A stretch of DNA of 64,000 bases, taken from the NCBI GenBank assembly GCA_965227155.1, contig OZ245731.1, positions 3,782,001-3,846,000 on the forward strand, written 5' to 3'. Numbering within the stretch: the first letter of the stretch is position 1; every line of letters starts with the position of its first letter. The stretch comes from UBA6059 sp965227155 (lineage in GTDB: Bacteria; Bacteroidota; Bacteroidia; Cytophagales; Cyclobacteriaceae). This document shows positions 7,396-16,339 of this stretch, in pieces. The position numbers and the translations under genes are program-made. The notes under the pieces were generated by a model that worked only from the letters and a program-made list of their open reading frames with translations, was not told the origin of the DNA and made no database searches.

Positions 7396-7614
7396 CCAGT
7401 TTTGTGTGTTTTGAAACTAAAATATTAAGCCTCAATGTGACATGAGGCATGGGCTTTTATACTTTTAAGACACCCTTTTCTATTTTATGAATTAAGTGAG
7501 TTTTTTAAACTTTAATACTTCCTTTAGAGAAGAAAGTAAGGAAACTTTCAAGTGTATATTTAGCCCATTTCGGCATAAGTAAGTTTTTTAAATAAACAGT
7601 AGGGGCAGTAGCCT

Positions 7615-7622
7615 TATCTTTG
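7615..7622 (+). promoter_or_regulatory. Bacteroidota-type -7 box (TATCTTTG)
   Basis: TATCTTTG matches the Bacteroidota housekeeping -7 consensus TAnnTTTG. It lies 33 bases before the start of the LytTR gene. No clear TTG-containing -33 box is present at the right distance, so this is tentative. Confidence 0.4.
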
Positions 7623-7655
7623 TGGAAAGAAATCCTTTTTGAAAGTTAAAACTGG

Positions 7656-8450
7656 ATGATCAAGTCAATTCACTTAGCTCATTTTTCCATCTTTAAAAAC
7701 CTAAAATCAAAAAGTTTTATTCCGATTGGGTTGGGACTGCTATCAGGGTTTGCTGTTTTTTATTTCCTATATTTTTTTGGTGCATATGGTATTCAGAAAG
7801 GCACCTCTTACTCAGGGCATTCTCACCTTTTTAGAAGCCTAAGTTTCGGTTTGCTCACATTTGTATACCTGAGTCTCTTCGAATTGTGGTTGAAGCCCAA
7901 AAGGGTAGAATCCAAATTTATTTATGCATTGATATGGTACCTGGGGCTGGTCATCCTGGGAAGCCATTTGATTTTTATACTATTTAACTTCTTTTGGAAT
8001 TGGCAGGAATGGACTATGCAAGCTTACCTGCTGATCATGAAGGAATTTCCGCTCATGATGGTATTACCGATCTTCTTTTATTTGGTCGTCAAAACAAAGT
8101 TCCAGACCGAAAATGCCGATAAGGATTATCTTTTGTTTCAATCTGAAAATGGCAAGGATAGATTAAAAATCAGATCAAAAGACTTTATGTATGCCAATTC
8201 CTCAGAAAACTATATTTCCATATTTTACACAACTGAGGAAAAAACCCAGGAGCACCTCATACGAAAGCCTTTGAAAGTCCTGGAGTCTGAATTAAAGGAG
8301 GTACCAGATATTGTGCGCTCGCATAGAAGTTTTTTGGTAAATAAGCGCAATATTCAGGCTACAAAGCAGATTAAAGGAAAGGTGCAAATTGAAATCAATG
8401 GCACAGCTATTCCGGTATCAAAGCAGTTGCAATCGCAGTTCCTAAGCTGA
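7656..8450 (+). CDS. Membrane-bound LytTR-domain transcriptional regulator
   Basis: 264 residues. The N-terminal half has about four membrane segments (roughly residues 22-42, 62-80, 92-112 and 128-146). The C-terminal half (about 165-262) is a LytTR DNA-binding domain: SSENYISIFYTTE, KPLKVLESELKEVPDIVRSH and RSFLVNKRNI. There is no receiver domain, so the signal must enter through the membrane part, as in other stand-alone membrane LytTR regulators of Bacteroidota. A serine hydrolase lipoprotein gene and a lipocalin-like gene follow on the same strand and are possible targets. The gap to the next start is 100 bases. Confidence 0.85.
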   Translation: MIKSIHLAHFSIFKNLKSKSFIPIGLGLLSGFAVFYFLYFFGAYGIQKGTSYSGHSHLFRSLSFGLLTFVYLSLFELWLKPKRVESKFIYALIWYLGLVILGSHLIFILFNFFWNWQEWTMQAYLLIMKEFPLMMVLPIFFYLVVKTKFQTENADKDYLLFQSENGKDRLKIRSKDFMYANSSENYISIFYTTEEKTQEHLIRKPLKVLESELKEVPDIVRSHRSFLVNKRNIQATKQIKGKVQIEINGTAIPVSKQLQSQFLS

Positions 8451-8550
8451 CCTTTTCATTTCATCCCTCATGTCGCTATTTTATCCCTAAAGTTGATTTA
8501 TAGGTCCTTAAGGGACTTTTTGATCTTCATATTTGCAGAAAAGTAAGTCA

Positions 8551-9702
8551 ATGAAGCGAACTGTATTACTGTGCCTTGTCGTATTTATCAATGCCGGAAT
8601 TGGATGCGACTCCAGGAAGGAAATAGCTAAAACAGCTAATGGCTCAAGTCGAGTGCAGAAAATAGATTCCCTTTTTAAGGCGCATAGAGAACAGGAAATG
8701 TTCCATGGAGGTGTAGTTATTTCTCAAAGAGGAGAAGTCATTTATGAAAACTACCTCGGCATTGCTGACCGGACATGGCGTATTCCAGTGTCGGCGGATG
8801 TGAAATTTGATATTGCATCGGTCAATAAATCCATGATAGCAGGACTTGCCTTAAAGGCTGTGGAGGAAGGGAAGATCAAACTTGATGACAGATTGGTAGA
8901 TCTATTGGATAAGTTTTCGTACCAGGGAATATTTCATCCGGACATTACCATTCATCACCTTTTGAGCCACAGTTCTGGCCTGCCGGATTATGATGGGGTG
9001 TCAGAAGGCCTCAAGAGGGACGAGTTTCTTAGATTCAAACGTCAACGCTTTACCAATGCCGAATATGTCAATTTCATCAGTCAAATTGAGCCTATCAATG
9101 AACCGGGTCAACAGTTTTACTACAGCAACTTCGCTTACCATCTTGTATGTATCATACTGGAGGAAGCTTACAGTTTGCCTTTTGACGAGATACTAAAGAC
9201 AAAACTTACAAGCCCATTGGGTTTAAAGCATACTGTTTCTCAAAGTAAGAATGAAGCCATAATATCCAGGCTCGCGAAAGCCTATAATTACCAAAAAGCC
9301 ACAGGTCAATGGCATGAGAATAACTTCATTGACCTAAGTCTTGGGCGAAGGATATTTTCCACTGCCTCTGACCTTAACCGTTGGGCGCAAGTTATGGATA
9401 ACCCAGGATGGCTGTCTCAAGCTTCTCTAAAGCTCATTAAGCAGAATCATCAGGCTGATATAGATGAAGGCTTCAGTTATGGCTATGGTTGGGTAGTCAT
9501 TGATGAAATGAACAAAAGTCGAATGATTGATCTGGGTATTGATCAGCCTTATATCATTCATGGTGGTAGTACTGAAGGGTACAAAGCCATGCTGATCAAT
9601 ATCAACAGTTCTGAGTATGTAATCAGCTTTTTGAGTAATGTGGGCAAGCAAACGCATGAAAAACAGCTGGCAAAAAAGATTGTAAACATTTTAATTGACT
9701 AA
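8551..9702 (+). CDS. Serine hydrolase of the beta-lactamase (class C/PBP-like) family, probable lipoprotein
   Basis: 383 residues from the ATG at 8551; an in-frame TTG at 8533 would only lengthen the signal sequence. The signal peptide ends in NAGIGCDS, a weak lipobox, so the protein is probably membrane-anchored in the periplasm. The active-site triad of the family is present: Ser90-V-N-Lys93 (SxxK), Tyr191-S-Asn193 (YxN), and His337-Gly-Gly in place of KTG. Such proteins are esterases, peptidases or D-Ala-D-Ala-type hydrolases, and the substrate cannot be told. The next gene starts 3 bases after the stop, so the two are one transcription unit, downstream of a LytTR regulator. Confidence 0.88.
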   Translation: MKRTVLLCLVVFINAGIGCDSRKEIAKTANGSSRVQKIDSLFKAHREQEMFHGGVVISQRGEVIYENYLGIADRTWRIPVSADVKFDIASVNKSMIAGLALKAVEEGKIKLDDRLVDLLDKFSYQGIFHPDITIHHLLSHSSGLPDYDGVSEGLKRDEFLRFKRQRFTNAEYVNFISQIEPINEPGQQFYYSNFAYHLVCIILEEAYSLPFDEILKTKLTSPLGLKHTVSQSKNEAIISRLAKAYNYQKATGQWHENNFIDLSLGRRIFSTASDLNRWAQVMDNPGWLSQASLKLIKQNHQADIDEGFSYGYGWVVIDEMNKSRMIDLGIDQPYIIHGGSTEGYKAMLININSSEYVISFLSNVGKQTHEKQLAKKIVNILID

Positions 9703-9705
9703 ATC

Positions 9706-10422
9706 ATGAAAAAAGTATTGTACCAGATAATGATATGCTTACTGATTCTATGTGCCACAGACCTCTATGCACAGAAAGAAAAAATCGTTGGTTTTTGGGG
9801 TGTGCAGCAGGTATTAGTAGGGGAGCAGGTCATGACACCAGTGGCCAAGTGGTTTAGAATAAATCCTGACGGCACCTATGAGGCGGGCAATGGATGGTTG
9901 CAAAATGGAGAGGGCACATGGAGTTTCAATGCCGAAACAAATATTTACACCCCTGTAGTTGCCTTGGATATACAAGATGAGTATGGAGGCTTTAATGTGT
10001 CCTTTGCTGATGGGAAAATGTATTGGGAAAGAGAAGAAGAAGGTATGCAGGTGCAGGTATCGTTGATCCCTATTGAAACCTTGCCCATGTCCCCAGCTGA
10101 TTATCTTGAGGGCGTTTGGCAATTGGTCTCAATTGATGAAAACGGTCTATCCGTTCAAGATGATTTTGATAATGGTAGTGCTCACAAGTTTTTCTTTAGA
10201 TGGGATAGGATTTATATTGAATTAAGTCCTGAAAGTAGTAGAAAAACAGGCTATTGGCATATAAATGGCCACAGACCTGAAATCACCTTGCTTCCGCACC
10301 AAGAAGGGGGCCAGCCTGAAAGCTGGAGGATAGAGGTCAATGAGGAAGACCTTATTATGACAGGGATATCTGATACCAACCGAGATATTCAAAAGAGATA
10401 TGAAAGGAGAAGAAACTTTTAA
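9706..10422 (+). CDS. Exported protein with two lipocalin-like halves
   Basis: 238 residues. The signal peptide ends near LYAQ (residue 22), so the protein is exported. Two similar halves each begin with a pattern typical of lipocalin-like barrels: IVGFWGVQQVLVGEQ near residue 27 and YLEGVWQLVSIDENG near residue 130. Both contain Gly/Trp-rich strands such as GEGTWSF and TGYWHI. The gene starts 3 bases behind the serine hydrolase and was probably co-transcribed with it. A ligand-binding or lipid-binding role is possible, but function is unknown. Confidence 0.65.
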   Translation: MKKVLYQIMICLLILCATDLYAQKEKIVGFWGVQQVLVGEQVMTPVAKWFRINPDGTYEAGNGWLQNGEGTWSFNAETNIYTPVVALDIQDEYGGFNVSFADGKMYWEREEEGMQVQVSLIPIETLPMSPADYLEGVWQLVSIDENGLSVQDDFDNGSAHKFFFRWDRIYIELSPESSRKTGYWHINGHRPEITLLPHQEGGQPESWRIEVNEEDLIMTGISDTNRDIQKRYERRRNF

Positions 10423-10534
10423 AACTATTATTTACTTCCAGCTGATTTTGAAGCTATAGATTTAAAAGAGGGGATTCATTTTCTTTACCAAGGCCTTGTC
10501 TTTGTATATTGCTTAACAATTTAGTTTAGCTGTT

Positions 10535-13500
10535 ATGAAGAAATCAGTTTGGAAAAAGCTATTGCTTTGGCTGGTTGTGTTGCCTGTATTGGTATTCACT
10601 GCTATTATTGGCATTGTCATTGTAAAACAGGAAAGTATCGTCCAAAGTCAGCTTTCTGCTATCAATGAAGGGTTTTCAGGTAAGGTAGAAATTGGTCAAA
10701 GCCACATTGCTCCCTTTCAGAATTTTCCTTACATCAGTCTCAAGATAGATGATGTACGTATCCTAGAATCCAAAGCACCTAATGCAGCTGTAATTTTGGA
10801 CGTAGCGGATATTTATATTGGATTTAATTTCTGGGATATTGCCAAAGGAAATTTTGATATCCAGTCTCTCATAGTCGAAGAAGGCCTTTTTGATATCGTA
10901 CTGCATGAGGATGGCACTACCAATATTGAAAATGCATTGGCAACATCCTCTGAGGAAGTAGATGAACAGACAAGTGAAAGCCGGGGGGGTAATATTCATC
11001 TCAAAGAAATTGTACTTCGAAATCTGGAATTTCACCAGCGAGAAGAAGCCACCAACCTGGACATCAGTACCATCATCAGTTATGCGCAAGGAGGTTTTAA
11101 AAATGAAGATGATCAGGTGGCGGCCCATATTGATACAGAGTTTATACTTGACATAATTGACAATGGAGATACCACTTATTTTAATGACAAGCATTTCGAG
11201 TTTCATACTGATCTGACTTACGACCAAAATACTGGTATACTCAGTTTTGAGCCTTCCGGCATTGTCATGGAGCATGGGGATTTTGAATTAGAAGGACGTA
11301 TTGATACCAGGAATGAGATGACGGTCGATATTGAGGTAAAAGGGACAAAGCCTAGCTTCGATATGTTTATTGCTTTTGCCCCTACTGAGCTGATACCTGT
11401 ACTTGAAAGGTATCAAAATGCCGGAAATATTTACTTCAATGCCAAAGTGCAAGGGTCAACTACTGGTGGTCAGCTACCCTTTATTGAAGCTGATTTTGGA
11501 GCAAGTGAAGCATTTTTGGAAAATACAGCAGTGGAAAAGCGGCTCGATGATATCGGTTTTGCGGGTTACTTTACCAATGGTGCAAACAGAGACCTTTCTA
11601 CCATGGAATTTGGCATCCGCGATATACAGGCAAAAGCGGAGCGGGGAGAGTTTATTGGTACTATTGCTGTTAAAAACTTTGAGGAGCCTGACATCCAAAT
11701 GGATCTGGATGCCAGTTTTGACCTGCAATTCTGGAAAGAGTTTCTAAATCTGGAGACTGTAGAAAAAATCAATGGTAATGTGGAATTGCACATGAAATTC
11801 CATGACATCATAGATTTGGATAATCCTGAAAAAGCACTGGAAGATCTGAATCAGGCTTATTATGCTGAATTGATTGTAGATAATTTCTCGCTAACATCTC
11901 CCGACCTGCCGGCACCCATCGATGACCTGGATATTCATATGGAAATGGATGGAAAGAAGGCTACACTCGATCTTTTCAATATGGTCTTGGGCAATTCTGA
12001 CATCAAGCTTTCAGGGTATTTGTCAGATTTACCGGCTGTTGTTCATCACAAACCCATTCCGGTAGATGCTCATCTTGATATCACTTCAGGGTTATTGGAC
12101 TTAACTCAATTGAGCAGCTTCAGTGAAGATGATAGTAGCGGCTTTAATGAGCGCATAAGCAACCTTCGTATGGGATTCTCATTCAAAGCACTTGGCAATG
12201 CTTTTACTGAGTTTGATTATCTCCCCAAAGGTGAGTTTTTTATCGATAGCTTATTTGCTGACTTAGAAAATTACCCTCACACCTTGCATGATTTCCATGC
12301 AGATATATTGATCAATGATGAAGATATCAGGATTGTAGATTTTACAGGATTTATCGACACTTCAGATTTTCATTTTAATGGGTATTTTAAAGACTACAGC
12401 TTTTGGATGCAGGAGAATCTTAATGGCAATGCAATGCTGGATCTCACACTTACATCTGATTTACTGAGGTTTAAGGACCTTTTTGCTTACGGTGGTGAGA
12501 ATTACGTACCCAAAGATTATCGTCATGAGGAAATTGAAAATTTGGATCTTCATGTAGCCGCTACAATCGATTTTCAGGCTTCTGAACCAAAGGCCATCAG
12601 TGTGGCATTGGATCGGTTTTCCGGTAAAATGCATGTCCATCCACTACGGTTTGAAGAGTTTAGGGGGCAATTCACATTTGTAGATGATATTCTAACCGTT
12701 GATGGTTTTCATGGTAAAATGGGCAATACCCTGTTTGATATGGATATGCGCTACTACCTTGGTGAGGGTCAACAATCCGAGGATAGTACGAATATTTTTC
12801 GTTTAAGCTCCAATTATATTGACTTTGATGAGTTGTTTAATTTTCAACTGGAATCACCTACAGAGAAAGGCGCAGAAAAGACGGCCAGATCAACTGAGGA
12901 TGTTGCGGAACATGCTGGGGCGTACAATATTTTCGAAATACCCTTTACCAATATGCTATTTGATGTAGAGATTGGCCATTTTATCTATCATCGATACGAC
13001 CTTCAGAATATCGTAGCAAAAATGCGCACTACAAGTAATCACTACATTTATCTGGATACCTTATACATGAATGCGGCAGGTGGCAGTATTGCGATGAATG
13101 GCTATTTCAACGGGAGCGACCCCAAACATATTTATCTGAGTCCCAATATGCGATTTAGCAATGTAGATCTTGACCAGCTGCTGTTTAAGTTTGAAAATTT
13201 TGGGCAGGATGCGATCGTCTCGGAAAACCTGCACGGCAAATTGTATTCTGACATCTGGGGGAATATCCGCGTGTATCCTGATCTAGTACCTGATCTGGAT
13301 CAATCGGAGGTGCATTTGGATGCTATAGTGCTGGATGGAAGGCTCGAAAACTACGAGCCGATGATGCTTTTTGCTGATTATTTTGGAGATAAGGATCTCA
13401 CCAATGTTCGCTTTGACACGCTCCAAAACCATATGGATATCACCAATGGAACACTAAGTATCCCAACTATGACGATAGAGTCCACACTGGGTCACCTTGA

Positions 13501-13738
13501 GCTTTCCGGCCGGCAGGATATGGATTTTAATATGGACTATTATTTCAGGATTCCATTTAGTGTAATAAAAGAGGCGGCAAAGAATAAAATTTTTGGTGCC
13601 AAACGTGACGATGATGGCAGTGAGGATGAAATTATAGAGGTAGATCCCGATAAGAAAATCCGATACCTGAATGTGAATATTGTAGGCACTATGGATGACT
13701 ATAAGATTCGTTTGCGCAAGCCAAAGCGTAAGAAGTAG
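10535..13738 (+). CDS. AsmA-family protein
   Basis: 1067 residues. An N-terminal membrane anchor (about residues 8-30, LLLWLVVLPVLVFTAIIGIV) is followed by a very long periplasmic region rich in beta strands. The start, QSQLSAINEGFSGKVEIGQS followed by HIAPFQNFPYISLKIDDVRI, and the repeated pattern of short strands are typical of AsmA/TamB-like proteins. These form long hydrophobic grooves and are implicated in lipid transport or envelope biogenesis between the membranes. The C terminus is basic (RKPKRKK). The gene stands alone, with hairpins downstream at 13807 and 13902. Confidence 0.85.
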   Translation: MKKSVWKKLLLWLVVLPVLVFTAIIGIVIVKQESIVQSQLSAINEGFSGKVEIGQSHIAPFQNFPYISLKIDDVRILESKAPNAAVILDVADIYIGFNFWDIAKGNFDIQSLIVEEGLFDIVLHEDGTTNIENALATSSEEVDEQTSESRGGNIHLKEIVLRNLEFHQREEATNLDISTIISYAQGGFKNEDDQVAAHIDTEFILDIIDNGDTTYFNDKHFEFHTDLTYDQNTGILSFEPSGIVMEHGDFELEGRIDTRNEMTVDIEVKGTKPSFDMFIAFAPTELIPVLERYQNAGNIYFNAKVQGSTTGGQLPFIEADFGASEAFLENTAVEKRLDDIGFAGYFTNGANRDLSTMEFGIRDIQAKAERGEFIGTIAVKNFEEPDIQMDLDASFDLQFWKEFLNLETVEKINGNVELHMKFHDIIDLDNPEKALEDLNQAYYAELIVDNFSLTSPDLPAPIDDLDIHMEMDGKKATLDLFNMVLGNSDIKLSGYLSDLPAVVHHKPIPVDAHLDITSGLLDLTQLSSFSEDDSSGFNERISNLRMGFSFKALGNAFTEFDYLPKGEFFIDSLFADLENYPHTLHDFHADILINDEDIRIVDFTGFIDTSDFHFNGYFKDYSFWMQENLNGNAMLDLTLTSDLLRFKDLFAYGGENYVPKDYRHEEIENLDLHVAATIDFQASEPKAISVALDRFSGKMHVHPLRFEEFRGQFTFVDDILTVDGFHGKMGNTLFDMDMRYYLGEGQQSEDSTNIFRLSSNYIDFDELFNFQLESPTEKGAEKTARSTEDVAEHAGAYNIFEIPFTNMLFDVEIGHFIYHRYDLQNIVAKMRTTSNHYIYLDTLYMNAAGGSIAMNGYFNGSDPKHIYLSPNMRFSNVDLDQLLFKFENFGQDAIVSENLHGKLYSDIWGNIRVYPDLVPDLDQSEVHLDAIVLDGRLENYEPMMLFADYFGDKDLTNVRFDTLQNHMDITNGTLSIPTMTIESTLGHLELSGRQDMDFNMDYYFRIPFSVIKEAAKNKIFGAKRDDDGSEDEIIEVDPDKKIRYLNVNIVGTMDDYKIRLRKPKRKK

Positions 13739-13806
13739 GTTTATATATTTTATTTGGTAAAACACATAAACATGGACAAGTCATATCTTATGGTGACCCA
13801 GCCCCC

Positions 13807-13836
13807 GTTGGTATTGTCACCAACAAGGATTTTTTT
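13807..13836 (+). terminator. Probable Rho-independent terminator behind the AsmA-like gene
   Basis: GTTGGT (13807-13812) pairs with ACCAAC (13819-13824) and is followed within a few bases by a T-run (13830-13836). The stem is short. The same GTTGGT/ACCAAC core reappears in the stronger hairpin at 13902-13931. Confidence 0.5.
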
Positions 13837-13901
13837 CGATTCTTGCCTGTTTAATAATTACGGCTACAATTTCAATAAAAAAGAGTTTTAAAAGGGATAA
13901 T

Positions 13902-13931
13902 GCCATCGTTGGTGAAAACACCAACGATGGC
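13902..13931. repeat. 13 bp perfect hairpin
   Basis: GCCATCGTTGGTG (13902-13914) pairs perfectly with CACCAACGATGGC (13919-13931) around an AAAA loop. No T-run follows, and it lies 60 bases before the SDR gene, so it may be a repeat or a leader structure and not a terminator. Confidence 0.6.
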
Positions 13932-13990
13932 GATAGGATTAGTTTATATTTCTAAACCTAGTATTTAGTAATTTCATCTAAAATTAGACT

Positions 13991-14752
13991 ATGTCTACTA
14001 ATCAAAAGAAATCCATCATCATTACCGGTTGTGCCCGGGGTATCGGAAGAGGACTTACAACCTACTTCCTGGAAAAAGACTTGAGGGTAATAGGAATAGA
14101 TATAGATGATATTCGGGCCGAGGAACTGAAAAAGGAGGTTCAAAATACTGATGATTTTTTGTATTTCAAGGGCAGTGTGGCGGATGAGAAATTTCTTGAT
14201 ACAGTCTATCAACAACTAGATGAGCTACATGTGGTTGGGCTGGTTAACAATGACGGTGTTTCCTCCGCTTTTGCCGATCCTATCGAAACGCTTTCTCTGG
14301 AAAGTTGGGAGGAATATCTTAAAGTGAACCTTACGGGCGCCATGCTCAACATCAAATACGCAGTGCCGCATTTACGCAAATCGAAAGGTTCCATTGTAAA
14401 CATTACCAGCACACGAGCATTCCAGTCAGAGCCTAATTCAGAGAGCTATGCGACTACCAAAGCCGGGCTTATCGGACTTACCCACGCCGCTGCCATCAGC
14501 CTGGGGCCCGACATTCGCGTAAACGCTATTGCCCCGGGGTGGATTGATGTCACCCGGCACCAGGGTAGCCAATCTGAACCTTATGAATTCCGTCCGCAGG
14601 ATATCAGCCAGCATCCGGCAGGCAGGGTAGGAGAGCCTACAGACATAGCGCATGCCGTTGACTACCTCATAAGTGAAAAGTCGCGGTTTATGACCGGCCA
14701 GGTATTGACACTGGATGGCGGCATGACCCACAAAATGATTTACGAGCATTAG
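13991..14752 (+). CDS. Short-chain dehydrogenase/reductase (SDR)
   Basis: 253 residues, typical of classical SDRs. The NAD(P) loop is ITGCARGIGRG (about residues 11-21). The acid in VIGIDIDD after strand 2 suggests NAD preference. The structural NNAG motif reads NNDG here. The catalytic Ser is in NITSTRAF and the Tyr-x3-Lys in SESYATTKAG. VNAIAPGWID and FMTGQVLTLDGGM complete the family pattern. Cytoplasmic oxidoreductase of unknown substrate. The M20 hydrolase gene follows 69 bases later on the same strand, but a pathway link is not evident. Confidence 0.9.
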   Translation: MSTNQKKSIIITGCARGIGRGLTTYFLEKDLRVIGIDIDDIRAEELKKEVQNTDDFLYFKGSVADEKFLDTVYQQLDELHVVGLVNNDGVSSAFADPIETLSLESWEEYLKVNLTGAMLNIKYAVPHLRKSKGSIVNITSTRAFQSEPNSESYATTKAGLIGLTHAAAISLGPDIRVNAIAPGWIDVTRHQGSQSEPYEFRPQDISQHPAGRVGEPTDIAHAVDYLISEKSRFMTGQVLTLDGGMTHKMIYEH

Positions 14753-14821
14753 CCACTGGCATTATCCGGCCATTTTAACAAAAAGCTTGCTAGCAATAGC
14801 ATATTGCTATAAATTCCCTCA

Positions 14822-16339
14822 ATGAAAGCATGCCTTGTATTGTTCCTAAACCTGGTCATGTGGCCGGTCTTAGGTCAAAGCCTATCCCAGCAGGAGATCA
14901 AAAATTTTGCAGATGAAGGTTTTTTAGATGGCCTCATTACGCTTCGCGATTTTTTGAAGTTGTCCAATATTGGAAGTAACCCCTCTGATATTGATCAGAA
15001 TCTGGCATGGTGTGAGGAGGCTTTTGCTGCACTGGATTTCAAGACTTCAACCCTAACCTCAGAAGGAGTCAAGCATTTACTTGCTGAGAAAACATATCGA
15101 TCTGCAGCCCCTACTATTTTGATTTACATGCAGATAGATGGGCAGCCGGTAGATCCTGCGGAATGGGATCAGCCGGATCCCTTTGATCCTGTTGTAAAAG
15201 ACTGTTCTGCTGATCATTGTACTATAGTGCCGTGGAAGCAAGTGTTAGACTCCTGGCAACCCGACTGGAAGCTCTTTGCTCGTTCTGCCTCTGATTCCAA
15301 AGGTCCAGCGGTTGCATTTATACAGGCTTTACGCATTTTGAAGCAGCAAGGTATGCAGCCAGCTTTCAACCTTAAAATCATCATGGATTTTCAGGAAGAA
15401 TTGGGGTCACCTACCTTACCAGCCCTGGTGGAAAACAATCGGGAGAGGTTTGCCGCTGAAGCCATGCTGATTATGGATGGCACACGCCCACCGGGTAATC
15501 TGCCAAACCTTACTTTTGGAGCCCGCGGCATTGCTACCCTGAAGCTTACCGTATTTGGTGCACGTAGAAATCTGCATAGTGGCCAATACGGTAATTTTGC
15601 TCCAAATCCCGCTTTTGGTTTGTCCAGACTATTGGCTGGCATGAAAGATGAATCGGGGAAAGTGTTGATCCCCGGATTTTATGATGGTGTGGTACTTTCT
15701 GATGCGCAAAAGAAACTTATCAATCAGGTGCCAGAAAACCGGGAGGAATTGCTTCTTTCATTGGGTATTCATGCACCTGAGTCGGTAGGCAACACCTACC
15801 AAGAGGCGCTGCAATATCCCTCATTGAATGTAAGGGGTCTTAAGGCTGCCTGGGTAAACGAGGAAGTGCGCACCATAATCCCGGCAGAGGCCATAGCTGA
15901 AATAGACATGCGATTGGTACCTGAAACGCCTGCTGAAAGGCAAATACAATTGGTCAGGAAATATATTGAGGATCAGGGTTATATGATAATTGATAGCTTG
16001 CCCACCGAAGAACAGCGGAAGTCTAATTCAAAGCTTTTGCGACTGGAATACCGTATTGGTTCCAAGCCCTTCAAAACACCACTGGATTCACCAATTGGCG
16101 TTTGGCTCGGTACAGCCATGGAGAGGACTTTTGGTGAAGGAGGCTATGTCAATATGCAATCGACGGGAGGATCACAACCCATAGCACCTTTTATTACAAC
16201 CCTTGGCGTTCCGGCGGTATCGGTTAGAATACCCAATCCTGAAAACAGCATTCATGCACCGAATGAGAACTTACGGCTTGGCAATTTTCTGGAAGGCGTC
16301 CAAACCTGCCTGGGCATTTTAACGCAAGCTTATGAATGA
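14822..16339 (+). CDS. M20-family metallo-hydrolase with a changed metal-ligand position
   Basis: 505 residues with a signal peptide (about residues 1-18), so exported. M20 peptidases use two zinc ions. The second-metal and dimerisation motifs are seen: ARSASDSKGP, the catalytic Glu pair in MDFQEELGSP, HSGQYGNFAPNPA and the final ligand in NSIHAPNENL. The first metal motif, normally GHxDxxP, reads YMQIDGQPVDP: the His is Gln104 while Asp106 is kept. This could be a subfamily variant with altered metal binding. The gene overlaps the DUF819 membrane protein by 8 bases, which suggests hydrolysis outside and transport of a product. Confidence 0.88.
   Translation: MKACLVLFLNLVMWPVLGQSLSQQEIKNFADEGFLDGLITLRDFLKLSNIGSNPSDIDQNLAWCEEAFAALDFKTSTLTSEGVKHLLAEKTYRSAAPTILIYMQIDGQPVDPAEWDQPDPFDPVVKDCSADHCTIVPWKQVLDSWQPDWKLFARSASDSKGPAVAFIQALRILKQQGMQPAFNLKIIMDFQEELGSPTLPALVENNRERFAAEAMLIMDGTRPPGNLPNLTFGARGIATLKLTVFGARRNLHSGQYGNFAPNPAFGLSRLLAGMKDESGKVLIPGFYDGVVLSDAQKKLINQVPENREELLLSLGIHAPESVGNTYQEALQYPSLNVRGLKAAWVNEEVRTIIPAEAIAEIDMRLVPETPAERQIQLVRKYIEDQGYMIIDSLPTEEQRKSNSKLLRLEYRIGSKPFKTPLDSPIGVWLGTAMERTFGEGGYVNMQSTGGSQPIAPFITTLGVPAVSVRIPNPENSIHAPNENLRLGNFLEGVQTCLGILTQAYE

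Larger units (their letters stand above)
7219..7655. other. Intergenic region with repeats and a candidate promoter
   Basis: About 440 bases with no convincing gene. It contains AGGTTGAGCCTGTCGAAACC near 7259, resembling a sequence that recurs in Bacteroidota genomes, a 78 bp element with long inverted ends at 7318-7395, and a promoter-like box at 7615-7622. Confidence 0.55.

Noticed and set aside
10763..11275. Minus-strand open frame of 170 codons opposite the AsmA-like gene
   Set aside because: It lies wholly inside a well-supported gene, has no recognisable domain and no upstream signals; treated as a shadow frame.
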